A stretch of 64,000 nt of DNA from Ricordea florida (lineage: Eukaryota; Cnidaria; Anthozoa; Corallimorpharia; Ricordeidae). Every line of letters begins with the position of its first letter. Positions within the stretch are counted from its first letter, which is position 1. The translations under genes and the position numbers were made by a program. Below, piece by piece: positions 1 to 11,300 of this stretch. The stretch lies in the NCBI GenBank assembly GCA_949710005.1, contig OX453280.1, positions 17,240,773 to 17,304,772 on the forward strand, read 5' to 3'. The notes under the pieces are model-generated. The model ran no database searches. It had not been told where the DNA came from and saw only the letters and a program-made list of their open reading frames with translations.

Positions 1-277
1 CGACGGTTGTGCGCAACGCAATACCGTACGTCAGTGCAGCCGCTAGTTTACATGAAGGCATTCAGGAATCTACAATCTTAGCAATCACAATAATGTTATA
101 ACTAGAACTCTTGATTGAAAATGTGCTAATGTTAGCAACACCTTGCGGGAAGTCATCTTATTATTTTCACACGTTAAAGGTCTCATCTCGACAGGCGACG
201 TAAAGGAATTTACAACCAAAAAGAACCGCAGCACTTAAATCTCAAGAAAAGAGAGTACACTAAAAGGCCTTTCATAC

Positions 278-473
278 CTGAGCGTAGTTCCTTTGTCTTG
301 TAGACCACAGCGAGAACAGAAGCATTCCCCGTGACAGTGATAAGGAATATAATGGAGTACACAATGAGTCGGAAGATATGTGATCCCAGAGGCTCTTGTA
401 AGTAAAAGTTACCTTCTTGCTGCGCGGAGGGTGAGGCATTCGTCAACACTCTGGTCAAACTAGTTGGCTCCAT
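278..473 (-). CDS. First coding exon of a class A GPCR (paralogue running off the left edge)
   Basis: Encodes an extracellular N-terminus with possible N-glycosylation (NAS), then helix 1 with the class A signature GN(A)SVLAVVY, and stops shortly after helix 1. The exon ends at a good splice donor (CAG before GTATGA) in phase 1. The same phase and the same EPLG-IFRL segment before helix 1 occur in the first exon at 18364-18532, so the two are paralogues. The rest of this gene would lie left of position 1. The reading frame open past the donor (down to 210) is intron read-through. Ligand unknown; membrane receptor by family. Confidence 0.7.
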
Positions 474-3400
474 TTGGATTCCTCACTCGAGACCACAACT
501 GTTCAGGGTCTGATATTTTACAAAGGGCACAGTTACATAAAGCTGGATACAATAAATGCCAGTAACCTTGCTAGACTAGACTAGCGAAAAACCAGTTGGT
601 TTTAAATAACAGTTCTTTTACCATTGAAAGAAGCTGCCCTTAAGTGAACTTTTCTGGAGATTAAACTGATCTTTCATTGGGTTTGGATCCCATTTATAAG
701 ACCATCTACCAATCCTTGTAATAATTTTTCATTAGTCAACACTGAGCAAGCCTAATATTTATTCAGCTGATTTTCCTTTTATCCTGACTCTCGCTGGAAA
801 AGTAATTACTTTCCAAAGGGCTTTCCTATACGGTAAAATTAACACCTTACCATGATGTTCATGTGTGCTTTGTTTGATGTCAACATAGAGGGGCTGTCAA
901 CACAGATCTTTCTTCAGAGGCAGTAATTTCTTTATCAATAAACTTAATTACGCTACTCGCATGCAACGATGTGATGAACAAGAAACTCCAGTCGAGCAAA
1001 GATGAAATGTGTCAACTAGGAGTGTTTTAAAAGTTTAACAGTGCTTAATCAAAGTGTCTTATGGACAAAGTGTCTTTCAGACTGGGATGAAGCTGTACCG
1101 AGGGGAAGCGTTGGCATTGAATTTTCGGCAATTTTTTCAACAGCCTTCTTGTCTTACATGAAACGCATACCTCATTATTGACTGACAAGAATGTCATTGC
1201 TAATTGTGTAGCATGGTTTGTTGGGGGTTTCAGGAGACAGGATTAATAACATGTGGTCAGATCCCCAAAGGAATCTTTTGAATAACTTACAGCCGTCCTC
1301 AAGATCTCATCTTGCTCTCGAAATAGAATTGAACGGGCAAAATGCCCAAGGCATGGCAGGGTGATATTTAGAGATGTTACTTTAAAAGAAAGAAAAGAGT
1401 GATGATGATGGTCGTTCTTCGGAATCGAAGATGACCATGACTTCAGTCTAGAAGGAAGATCTGTGACTGTGGGTCTGGAGGTGACTTGTCAGTCCAATCT
1501 GGGCCTGGAAGGCTCGCCCACATGTGGGACACATAACAGAAAGTAAAAAGTACTCACCGAAAGAAAGCGTAGACAGTGACATGGCCACTTGTTTTGAAAC
1601 CATTATTACAATTTGGCTCTGTTACAATAGCATAATCCTGATGAACCGGCAGAAACATTACTCACCATGTTCGGAAAGACGAGCCTGATATCTTCTTATA
1701 GGAGTTAAACATATAACCATCCAATTACAAGTTGGAATGCTATTCAACTGAGCTGGACAAAGTGAACCTTAAAAAGGATGATCACGCCACGTACTTTTCA
1801 GAGTATGTAAACAACAAATTGGAGGTTGATAAGTTCAGTAGACTCCAACTGAGAGAATTTAGATCCTTTTTCAACGAGAATGTCTTGGTGTTGCAGATCA
1901 TACGGTCACACATAAGACGTCAAATAACTGAAAAAGGTTCTCATTAATGCCCACACCACACCGTGACACCAACTTACAAGATGCAGCTTCTACAGAACTT
2001 GTGAATGTCCCATCTTCTGGTGAAGTCATTCGTCGATCTTAGGAGATATTTTTATAGCATCGCGTCCTGCGACTGTACCGTGACAGGGAAAGGTCATCCT
2101 TTGGTGCTCAGCTGGCCTTCATGATTATTGTCTCTGCAAATCCCAGAGGAGTCCATCTTTCTTAGGATTCAAGAAGAATTCATGTTATCCTACTTGCTCT
2201 TTTTTCCAACCTTCATTTTACTACCAACCAACGCTAGTGTCTGTAGCCCTTTTGGACAGCTACAGTATCTATAACAATGACGTTTGGAGAATTCTTAAAC
2301 AGCTCCGAAGCTAATGTTCCTGCTGCTTTCACTAGGCTGGGGGTTGAGAGAGGGGCGGTGGTAGGCCACGTTGTTGGGACCGTGAGCCTAGCGAGGTTGC
2401 CACTTGATAGCCAAATGCCTGCAAAGTGCCTCTAACAAAAGCCTTACTTTGTCATGGGCAAAGGACGTTCGTTCTTTAAGCGAGAAAGGGCCCCGTCAGG
2501 CAAGGTTACTCCACAGTGTAATTAATAACAGTCCCATCTATCCAACGACAGAGTAACGTTGTGGGGATATCACTGTTTTACTAAAGGGCGTGGTAGTGTT
2601 TCGTTTCGACGTTTTTGACAAAGTGGTTTTCCCTTACCCCTAGTAACACAGCTTGAGATTTACATGAATTTGGTCTGTTGATGCGCGAAGATTTTGTTTT
2701 AATTCAATCGGGGAAGAAAACAAAGTTCTGTTTGGTCTTTCTAACCCATCCCTTTCACTGTACAACTCTGCATCAGGAAAATGTAATTGTCTTATGATAA
2801 CTAATGGTAAAAATCGTCACATTTCATAGTTTAATTGGCCTGTCGTTGAACTCCAATTGCATCCCTATTTCTTATCAGTTTTTTTTTCAATTAACGTTTT
2901 GGAGTTCTTTTCGATAGTTATGAGATGCAGCAGAATTAACGTCAAGTATCGACATGAGTCCGCTAAGCACTGTTACCCTGGCTCCCAAGGTTTTCCCGTT
3001 CTCTCTTTATTGTTACTTTGCACCTCAAAAAATAGAGACAACAAAGCTTTGTCGATAAGAACATGGGCATTGGACCTATTGTTTTCAATGCTATATCTGA
3101 ATAACATTTTGAGGTCATTCCTACACTCACAACGTTGATATAAGGTATAGTGTATATCTGTTACATGACAATTGCAGTGAGTCAGACTGTTTCAACGTCT
3201 ATTTTGAGATGTCGTTAAATAACACAATTAGCATCACGCTGCCATGGTATGATATTTTCTTCACTCTTTTACAGTGAGGACAAAGTGATCTGCTTGATCT
3301 GATGTGATAGATTCTTCTAATATCAGTAGTCAAATGGAACATAAATATGACAAAACTGAAATAATGGTTATATTTCCTGGCATAGAAATTATAACATGGC

Positions 3401-3721
3401 ACAAAGCCAAAAGATGCCTTGAATGCCTGAGACATGGAGACGATTTTGTGACTTTTTACGTCTTGTAGAGAGACTTGGTCCCTACAGAACTATATAACAC
3501 GCACGTAAAAACTTCGCGCAGTAGGTGACATTAAATCATTAACTTGAAAAAAGCATCAACGGGCTGTTTGGATGCGTATTTCGTTACAGTTCAATTAGAC
3601 TAGTTGGTGTAGCCATTTATGTGGGCTTGTCAACACAGCCTAGTTACATTGCTGGTTAATACCATGTTATTAACTTGAATCAATGGTCCCTTCTTGGATG
3701 GGACAGCGATGTCATAAGATT
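474..3721. other. Intergenic spacer between GPCR genes
   Basis: No convincing gene. It contains the LINE remnant at 1398-1540 and open frames at 1732-1947 and 2857-3138 that match nothing I recognise and show no splice context. Otherwise AT-rich unique-looking sequence. Confidence 0.5.
1398..1540 (-). mobile_element. 3' end remnant of a non-LTR retrotransposon (zinc-finger tail)
   Basis: Read on the minus strand, a short open stretch encodes a C2H2 finger, CPTCGRAFQAQIGLTSH then H after three residues, followed by a stop. A second part reads like the usual ending (ATGGTCATCTTCGATTCCGA) and then ATC repeats. Fingers of the form CPTCGR-F-ARIGL-SH-RTH end the second ORF of many invertebrate L1/CR1-like LINEs (family knowledge from memory). 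Reverse transcriptase sequence is absent, so this is a 5'-truncated relic. Confidence 0.5.
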
Positions 3722-3917
3722 CTATACCCTTGTAGGAACAGTGGTAACTCGTGTACTGAAGGACCTCTGTGGGCCAAAACTATTCGATTGCTTGAATCCC
3801 AATGCTCTTTTAAAGCCTTTCTTGAATTGGTCCCCAAGGAACGCATACAATAAGGGGTTTGTGGCACTGTTACCATACATCAGGACTTGGAAGTAAGATT
3901 GCATAATGTACATATAG
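3722..3917 (-). CDS. GPCR terminal exon B (helix 7 and C-tail)
   Basis: Encodes helix 7 with the class A NPxxY motif (SATNPLLYAF), helix 8 (GDQFKKGFKRAL) and a Ser/Thr-rich tail, ending in a stop. The acceptor is a polypyrimidine run then ACAG. The exon starts in phase 2, which fits the donor phase of the helix 3-6 exon at 6362-6812. The exon at 4491-4662 encodes the same region in the same phase, so this is either an alternative last exon or the survivor of a second gene. Joined to the upstream exons it gives a 335-residue receptor with no frame conflict. Confidence 0.72.
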
Positions 3918-4082
3918 CTGTAAAAAAATGAATAAGATAAACATGTCATTCAAATGATCCCGGGGAATAAAGACATGACTGACGTGTTTCAATACCTAAG
4001 AGTACTTGAAAGGTGCAACCTATGCCTATTTGGTAGCGATTTATTCTACTTAGTGCATGCAGGTAACTTCAATGCTTTACAC

Positions 4083-4235
4083 AAAATTTGGATCAATGGA
4101 AGTATCTGGACAATCGTGCACCTACCCCTCCCCTAACGCAAAATTAACGCTAACTTTTTAACTTAGGATAACTTGTTGGGTTAGAGGAGGGGTAGGTGCA
4201 CATTTGCCTAGATACGTCCATTCATCCCAAAATTT
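4083..4235. repeat. Short inverted-repeat element (MITE-like)
   Basis: Two arms of about 55 bp are near-perfect inverses, each containing TGCACCTACCCCTCC or its complement. A short non-palindromic loop separates them. No coding capacity. Looks like a non-autonomous DNA transposon or fold-back repeat. Confidence 0.6.
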
Positions 4236-4490
4236 AATGTTCACTTTTTTGGCCATCAGTTCTCATTCAAAGTATAGCCATTTACCTATTCGATAGTGTC
4301 ATTCACCCTACCGGAGGCTCTTCCATAAAGTGTATTATTATACACTAATCCAGCTGTGGGGTCAGTATCAGAGTCAATCTTTAAGATCGATCTCATCAGC
4401 TCACTTTTCTGATGATTGCATGATTGTGTTTTGAAGAAATTTTCTCATATTTTTTCGTCACAACTAACCGGCTTATTCGTGCATGGAGTG

Positions 4491-4662
4491 TTATGTCCGA
4501 CCGGTTGTGTTGAATCGAAAACTGCCTCTTATGGAAGACTCAATCATTGTTCGTTTGAATCCCACTTTGAACTGATCTCCCATGAATGCATAGAGAACTG
4601 GATTTGAAGCGCTGTTTGAGAACATAAGAACTTGAGAGTAGATTTGCAAGAGGTGAATTATC
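4491..4662 (-). CDS. GPCR terminal exon A (helix 7 and C-tail)
   Basis: Encodes helix 7 with NPxxY (SASNPVLYAF), helix 8 (GDQFKVGFKRTM) and a short tail ending NTTGRT. The acceptor TTTCGCAG is followed by a phase 2 start, matching exon 6362-6812. It is the nearer of two mutually replaceable terminal exons. Joined to the three upstream exons the open frame is exactly 984 bp (327 residues plus stop). The two tails differ in length and Ser/Thr content, so alternative use would change the cytoplasmic tail. Confidence 0.72.
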
Positions 4663-6361
4663 CTGCGAAACAAATAAATTAATTAAAGGAAACCCTACGG
4701 AATGATTTTGTAAGCGTTTAAGGGCGGGCAACTCTCTAAAGACAAACCGATTATTCGCGTAGCGGTAACCATAAAAGGTCGTTTTTTTACGACGCAAATA
4801 TGGTTGCATGTTTCGACAATTATCCAAAGTTTTATCCTGTGTGGGATGGTTGAGTGAACAATGTATATGAGGGTCAACCGAGATGGTCATTTTTTTGATG
4901 TACAGACCTGTCATTGTGCTTTTGCTAGCCATATCACGGTTATGAATCCGTTTGATTTTTAACTTACGATTACGTGTTTCTTGACACGCGCACTTGAATA
5001 TACTCATTAATAAAAGCTTTAGATTAAAGTGTATACTGTACATTTGCTTACTACTAAAGATCTCGACTAGAAATAAAATCATCCTAAATGGTAAATTAAT
5101 CGAACGCTCTCATGCATGTGATGGTTTTTAACCCCACCTTTTTTCCTAGAAATTTCTACCAGTTCAAAACCTTGTCAATATAATTCTTAAAACTAAGAGT
5201 GAACTAAAAAATATCTTTGTATTCACTGATAAAAATCATATTCATTTTCGTACTCAGAGGCTGTGATTTTCTTGGCCAGCGCCAAAGGTTTCTACTTTAT
5301 GCACCCCCTGTTATACTAAATACATTATAGCATATATTATAGCTATTCTAATACATAATAATATATTCTAAATACATTATACTAAGGGATATATGAAGTA
5401 CCTACGGCGTCAAGAATCGAAATGGCGCTGGCCAACAGAATCGCGGCCACAGGAAACAAGAATGAGATTATTTCTAGTTCATGTAAACATCTTGTACTAA
5501 ATATGTGGGTATTACTAAAAATGGATCTCGTCAGTGTGATCGAGGACCAAATCTTAATGTATTGGAAAATATTCTTCAAGAATGACAAGACGAAATTTAT
5601 TTTACTTATAATTTCTGCATGGCCAGGTTAATCAAATTGTACATTTCAACCATTTCCTTTTTATAAGTTTTTCATTTTGTAAATGATGTTTAAGGTGACT
5701 GTTCGCCTTTCTTCTGACGGGCTTGATTAGTTTCAATAACTCAGCATTGGGTACCAAACTACTAATATGAAATTTTGCAAAACTGTGGATTAATGCTTTG
5801 AGCCCCATCTATTTACACTGTAAATACTGTATTAAGCTGGTTGGATCATTGTGCAACTTGACGTGGCGTGTTAATAAACGCTCATTCCACTTATTGAACG
5901 TATGAAAATGCCACATTTTTTAGTGTTTTCACTTTGCGATTTTTAACTACAGTCTTATAATGTTACATCAAGAGAAAACGAGGGAAGAGAACGCATCCTC
6001 CATACTGGGTTCTCTTATTATGATAAGAGGACAGATTCTATTTTTAGATCCGTAAACTATTTTAACTGACCGATGGTTGATGTCTTTCTCATCACGTGCT
6101 TGTAATTTCAATGCGCAATGGGGAAACCGCGCAACGTGGAACGAGATATTAATAGATTCCGCGCTAAAAATAGATTCTGTCCCCTTATCATATCAGACGG
6201 GGTTATGTTCTCTTTCTTCATTTTCCCTTCAAACCTGACACCTCATGATCAAGTCTTAAGTTAAACAACCGTCTGAAAACATTTGCTCTTTTTGTCGTTT
6301 TGAAAATTAATATACCCTCTAGGTATAATCAATTAAAATAATGAAAGGGATTTAGACTTGC
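4663..6361. other. GPCR intron 3 (shortest form)
   Basis: Intron between the helix 3-6 exon and terminal exon A. It contains an inverted repeat at 6021-6190 and an AT-rich run near 5310-5390. A hydrophobic open frame at 5382-5588 on the minus strand was considered and rejected. Confidence 0.5.
6021..6190. repeat. Inverted-repeat element
   Basis: Arms of 27 bp at 6021-6047 and 6164-6190 are inverse copies with about three mismatches (GATAAGAGGACAGATTCTAT against GATAAGGGGACAGAATCTAT). They enclose about 115 bp with no coding potential. MITE-like. Confidence 0.55.
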
Positions 6362-6812
6362 CTTGATTGATATCCTCCAAAATCAATCATGAAGTACAAA
6401 GTATGAAACGGTAGGAAACATAATGCATAGCATATCACAACAGTTGCAAGCATCTTAATAATCCGCTTGGTGGCTTGTGCTTGGGTAAAGCCAGGTCTGT
6501 CAGCTCCCTCTTTGATGGCCTGACGGAGTTTAAGTCCGATTTTTATATAGATGAGTATCATGATAGGAAGGGGTATTGCGTACGTCAAAGCAAATGTGCA
6601 CACCAGATACAGATTTCGGTAGGACAACCCCTCATTTTCTGGCCAATACTCGTTACAACCGATAACTCCTGTTTCAGAAATGGCCAATCCCATGACCCCC
6701 AACATTGGAAACGCGGGAAGAAGAGCAATGAGCCAAATAAGAACCATAATCATCTTAGCTTGAGACCTTGAAATTCTCATTCCAAAGGGATGTACAATGG
6801 ATTGGTGACGAT
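6362..6812 (-). CDS. GPCR exon 3: end of helix 3 through helix 6
   Basis: Begins within the helix 3 DR(Y) motif, here DRH. The acceptor TTCTATAG is followed by AT CGT CAC, and the D codon is split with the previous exon. It then encodes helix 4, an extracellular loop 2 with Cys, helix 5, a basic loop 3 and helix 6 with the FLPFH signature. The exon ends in phase 2 before GCAAGT, a GC-type splice donor. Residues upstream of 6812 in the open frame are intron. Helix 6 and loop features suggest a peptide-type class A receptor, but the ligand cannot be read from sequence. Confidence 0.8.
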
Positions 6813-7948
6813 CTATAGAACATAACATCAATCAGCTTGTTGTTACTCTTCCACGGTGTACTTGTCAACATTACATTCATTACCTGCTAACATTACAGAT
6901 ATTCTATAGTATATATTTGCTTCGCTAGTAATTTCTCTCTCGAGTGTATGAAGTTTAGTTATAGCAATAACATATTTACCTGAACAATTTTGATGGCAAA
7001 AGGTAACACTGTATACAAACATACTCGTGTGCTTTGCGCATGCGTATTTTTGCTAAATGCATTGTTTTGGTGCATTGGTGCATGGATGCAACATAGTATG
7101 TGGCAGTTGCGAATGCTTGTACTGAGCATGCATGCTGCCATAGCAGTGTCTGTCGCAACTCTTATTACAGTAAAATAGGACTGTAGAACCTTGGAATAAA
7201 GAAGTCTGAAGAGTGAAGGAGCAGGCCTAGGTTGGCGCAGTGGTGAGAGCGCTCGCCTTCCACCAATGTGGCCCGGGTTCAATTTCCGGCCCCGGCGCAA
7301 GATGTGAGCTGCGTTTGTTGGTTCTCTACTCTGCTCCGAAAGTTTTTTCTCCGGGTACTCAGGTTTCCCCCTCTCCGCAAAAACCAACATTTATTTTGAT
7401 TTGATTTAATTTAATATGATTTGATTTTATTTCATTTTTGCTTTAGAGTGTCCCCATTTAGTACATTAGTGCTAGATACAGTTGATACTCAAATAAAGTT
7501 CATTATTATTGTTATTATCATTACTATTATTATTATTATTATTATTAAGATACTTTCACGCAATTAGGCAATTTGAAATAACTTGCTTAGTATTTCAAGC
7601 TTCGTTTTTCCATCCTTTGAATCCCTGGCCTTAGTCTTGCTATACTGATTAGTTTAAGTCCATCTTTGCATGACTTTCACTGAAAACTAGCCTTTGACCT
7701 CATTTCGTTAAATAGGTTTGGTCCAATCACTGATTTTTCACCACAACAAACGTTGGTGGTTTATCAGAGAATTTTTAGTCGGTAAAGAATGAGATAACGT
7801 AAGCAGTGGTAGAATTTCTTTACGTTCTTGGTTTGTCTCTTCTTTCATTCCTTGAAATGCATAAATTATCTATTTTCGATTTAACTTTGTCATTGAATAA
7901 TAGTCGATCCTTGTTATCTCGGACTTTCATGGGATGGGGATATTACAT
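6813..7948. other. GPCR intron 2, 3' part
   Basis: Intronic sequence containing the SINE at about 7222-7547. No gene seen. Confidence 0.5.
7222..7547 (+). mobile_element. tRNA-derived SINE, copy 1
   Basis: The head has polymerase III promoter boxes: A box-like TTGGCGCAGTGGTGAGAGC and B box-like GGGTTCAATTTC. A body follows, then TTTGATTTGATTT repeats, and the 3' end is an ATT microsatellite. A second copy lies in reverse orientation at about 50411-50708 with the same internal order. It has the tRNA-like head but no functional tRNA fold, so it is a retroposon and not a tRNA gene. Ends are approximate; no clear target duplication was found. Confidence 0.75.
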
Positions 7949-8279
7949 TGTCCGGGGACAAATGGGTGGAGACTCAAAAACACCGTCCGGTAGACAAATG
8001 ACACTGGGATTTTGGCTTTACGATGCTTTACTGTTTTAACACCAACGTTACACAGATTTCGGAATACCGTACGTCTCACCTTTCTTCGCTGGATTACGGC
8101 AACCCGCAAGAAAAACACGATGAGCGTCTCCGCACTATTAGCTTGATAGATTTTTTCTCACGAGCACATGGCAAAAACAGAAACTTGATATCCCTTGGCA
8201 CGTTGGTATTTGCCCGAATGGATATCGTAATCGATACGGACTACTGGAATTATAAACTTGTTGAGGAATAACCTCAACA
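7949..8279 (-). repeat. 3' LTR of the BEL/Pao element
   Basis: 331-bp direct repeat, TG to CA. Differs from the other LTR at one position in a GAGCACATGG / GAGCATATGG context. The ends carry a short inverted repeat (TGTTGAGG on the coding strand). An internal CCTCAACA palindrome with TTGAGG lies at the terminus. Confidence 0.93.
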
Positions 8280-8382
8280 TCCCGAGGGGGTAGGCTGAAA
8301 GAACCTAGCTTAATACAAATGAAAAACGAATGATATAAAGTTAACAACTTATGGGGTACAATGTCCTAGTGTTTCTGTCACC

Positions 8383-11300
8383 TTATCTCGCCTCTTCGAG
8401 AAGGCACAACTTTGTTATAGGACGGATAAGCCTTGAATGCTTGGTCTTGACTTCTGCACTGCGCACCCTTGCATCCTCACCGGGGAGGACCTTCATCACA
8501 CGGCCCAATAGCCAGCGGCACCTTGGCGCAGTGTTGTCCACAACGAGGACCAGGTCATTCACAGCTAAATTCCTCCTGTTCAGTAGCCATTTATGGCGTT
8601 GCTGTAAGGTTGGCACATATTCTCGAATCCATCGAGACCAGAAGCAGTTGGTCAGGAACTGTGCATGCCTCCACTGTTTGCGCGAGAACTGCTCCTCACT
8701 GGAAAAGACACCTGGTGGCACTAGGAGGTTTCGTCGTTGAAGAAGGAAATGGTTTGGAGTAAGCGGATCTAAATCACTTGGATCATCACTGGCAGGGCAG
8801 ATGGGACGACTGTTCAAAATGGAAACAACTTCAGCGAATATTGTTCGCAAGGTTTCTAGCCCGACAAGAGCACTTTGGTTACCAAGAATGGCATTCATCA
8901 CTCGTCGCACACTTCTAATGAGTCTTTCCCACACTCCAGACATGTGGCTCGCGGCGGGCGGTTGAAAACGCCACTTCGGAAGTGCACATTGGTACCATTC
9001 AACCTCATGGGCATGTAGCTCTCTTTTGATTTTCTCTTCATTTAAATCTTGGACTGAACGGCGAAGTTCTTTCTCTGCACCAGTGAAGTTCGTGCCGTTG
9101 TCTGACCATATTTCCTTCGGACAACCGCGAACAGAGAAGAATCGGCGCAAGGCTTGGATAAAGGTGTCCGTCTCCAACGAACTGGCATCTTCTATATGGA
9201 CTGCTCGGCTATTGAAACAGACGAAAATGCAGCCGTACACCTTCACAGTACTACGAGCGCGTTTCACGTGGAAAGGTCCAAAGAAATCAAGGCCTGTGTA
9301 TGTAAACGGAGGTTGGTATGGCACTAGTCGCTCCTTGGGCAGGTCCGCCATTGCTTGTTGCATACTAGATGCGTTGCGTCTACGGCAGCTTATACACTTG
9401 TTCACAATCTCGCGAACTAGGGATCTTCCTCGAAGAATCCAGAAATGCTGGCGCATGACTGATAGCACATGTTCACGCCCTGCATGGCCCAGGATGTGGT
9501 GGTAGTAGCGAACGATCAAGGCAGTCACGGGATGAGCCTTTGGAAGGATCATAGGGTGAGCAGCTTCAAAGGCAATAGGTGCGCGGTGAATCCTTCCTCC
9601 CACACGTATAAAACCGTTGACTAAAATCGGGCTTAAATTCGCCAACTTGCTGTGGCATTTCACTTGCCCACCTCCCTTGAGAGCCAAATACTCTTCATAG
9701 AAATGTTGGCGTTGGACAAATCGCACAACCTCATTTCTTGCTTGCTCAAGCTCTTTAAGGGAAAGAGTAGATGACAGAGGAGACGCGGGTTTCTCTTTTT
9801 TCACGTACTTGACGAAGCGCAACACCCACGATATGATTCTCAGCAGGAAGGACCAGGATGAATAGCGTTGCAGTAGAAGATCAATCACAGAAGTGTCGGT
9901 AGTAAACGCGACTGTTTGAAAATTCCGGATCTCTTTGTCGTCATCGGGGAGGTCTTCTATCTTTGTGTGAGGCCATTTGTCTTCTGGATGCAATAAGAAT
10001 TCGGGCCCTGACCACCAGGGGCATTTAGCTTGGAAATACGTGGCGCAGACACCACGCGAGCCATCGTCAGCCGGGTTTACCTCGCCGGGAACATGGCGCC
10101 ATTGTTCTGGGGAGGTTGTTTCATGAATCTCCGCCACGCGGTTGGATACAAAGGTGTGAAACCGCTTTGTTTGATTGGCGATATACTGCAGAACCGTCTT
10201 CGAGTCAGACCACATAAAGACCTTATCTATGGGTAGGTCAAGTTCACGAAGGATCATCTTGTTCAGGCGGGTTGTAAGGACTGCTGCTTGTAATTCTAAG
10301 CGGGGGATGGTCAGTTCTTTTACTGGTGCATTGCGAGTCTTGCCCATGACGAAGGAGCAATGTACTCTTCCTTGTTCGTCAGTGAATCGCAAGTACGAAA
10401 CTGCTGCATAGCCACTTCTAGAGGCGTCGGCAAAGTTGTGCAGTTGTAAGGTTGTCGACACACCCAAAGAGTTGGTCTTGTAACACCTTGGAATATCAAC
10501 AGTAGCGACTTGCGGCAACTGCTCGAGCCACCTTTGCCATTGCGATAAATACGGTTCCGGGATTTCTTGATCCCACGGTAGTTTCTGTCTCCAGAGCTCT
10601 TGTAACAGGACCCTAGCTGAGAAAACAAAGGGTGCAATAAATCCCAATGGGTCATACAGGGAACTTGTGATGGAGAGTAGTCCTCTCTTGGTGTGAGGCT
10701 TGCACTTCTTTATGGATCTAAACTTGAAGGCATCTGACTGAGCATCCCAGTACACATCTAAAGCTCGCTCGAGAGGCAGCTGGTCTAGGTCCAGGTCTAG
10801 TTTCGGGTTTGCTCTCCGTTCTGGTGGGATTGATGCCAAGACTTCACGATTGTTGCTCGTAAACTTCGTGAGATTGAAGCCTCCTTCCTTTAACAGCTTT
10901 GTTAAGTCTGACGTTAGACTGATGGCTTGCTTCGTGCTTGGGACTGATTTTAACACATCGTCAACGTAAAAGTTTCGGCGAACAGTTTCAATGACATCTG
11001 GTGTGTAAGCGGCTTTATTGTCTTCTGCAGACGTGTTTAGGGCTTTGATCGCACAACAAGGTGATGACTTGGCGCCGAAAATGTGAACCAGCATTTTGTA
11101 CTCTTCAGGTGGATCATTTATACTGCCGGACCACCACAAGAATCTCAGAGCATCCGTGTCACCTGGTCTTACTTTAGTCTGGTAAAACATACCCTCGATA
11201 TCAGCGGAAAAGGCTACTTGATCTTGCCGGAACCGGAGTAACACGCCAGTAAGATCACTTGTCAGAGAGGGTCCCTGTAAGAGTTTATCATTTAGGGATG

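Noticed and set aside
1732-1947. 71-residue open frame
   Set aside because: No family motif, no splice signals fitting a longer gene and no partner exons seen.
4380-4420. Second hammerhead-like CTGATGAG on the minus strand
   Set aside because: No GAAA after a stem II and no closing stems.
5382-5588. Hydrophobic minus-strand frame that could be a further GPCR helix exon
   Set aside because: It lacks the helix 3 Cys, the DRY-type motif and a matching phase; the assembled gene already has all helices.
7230-7300. Possible tRNA gene
   Set aside because: A and B boxes are present but the acceptor stem and anticodon arm do not form; the same unit with a long tail recurs at 50411-50708, so it is a SINE.
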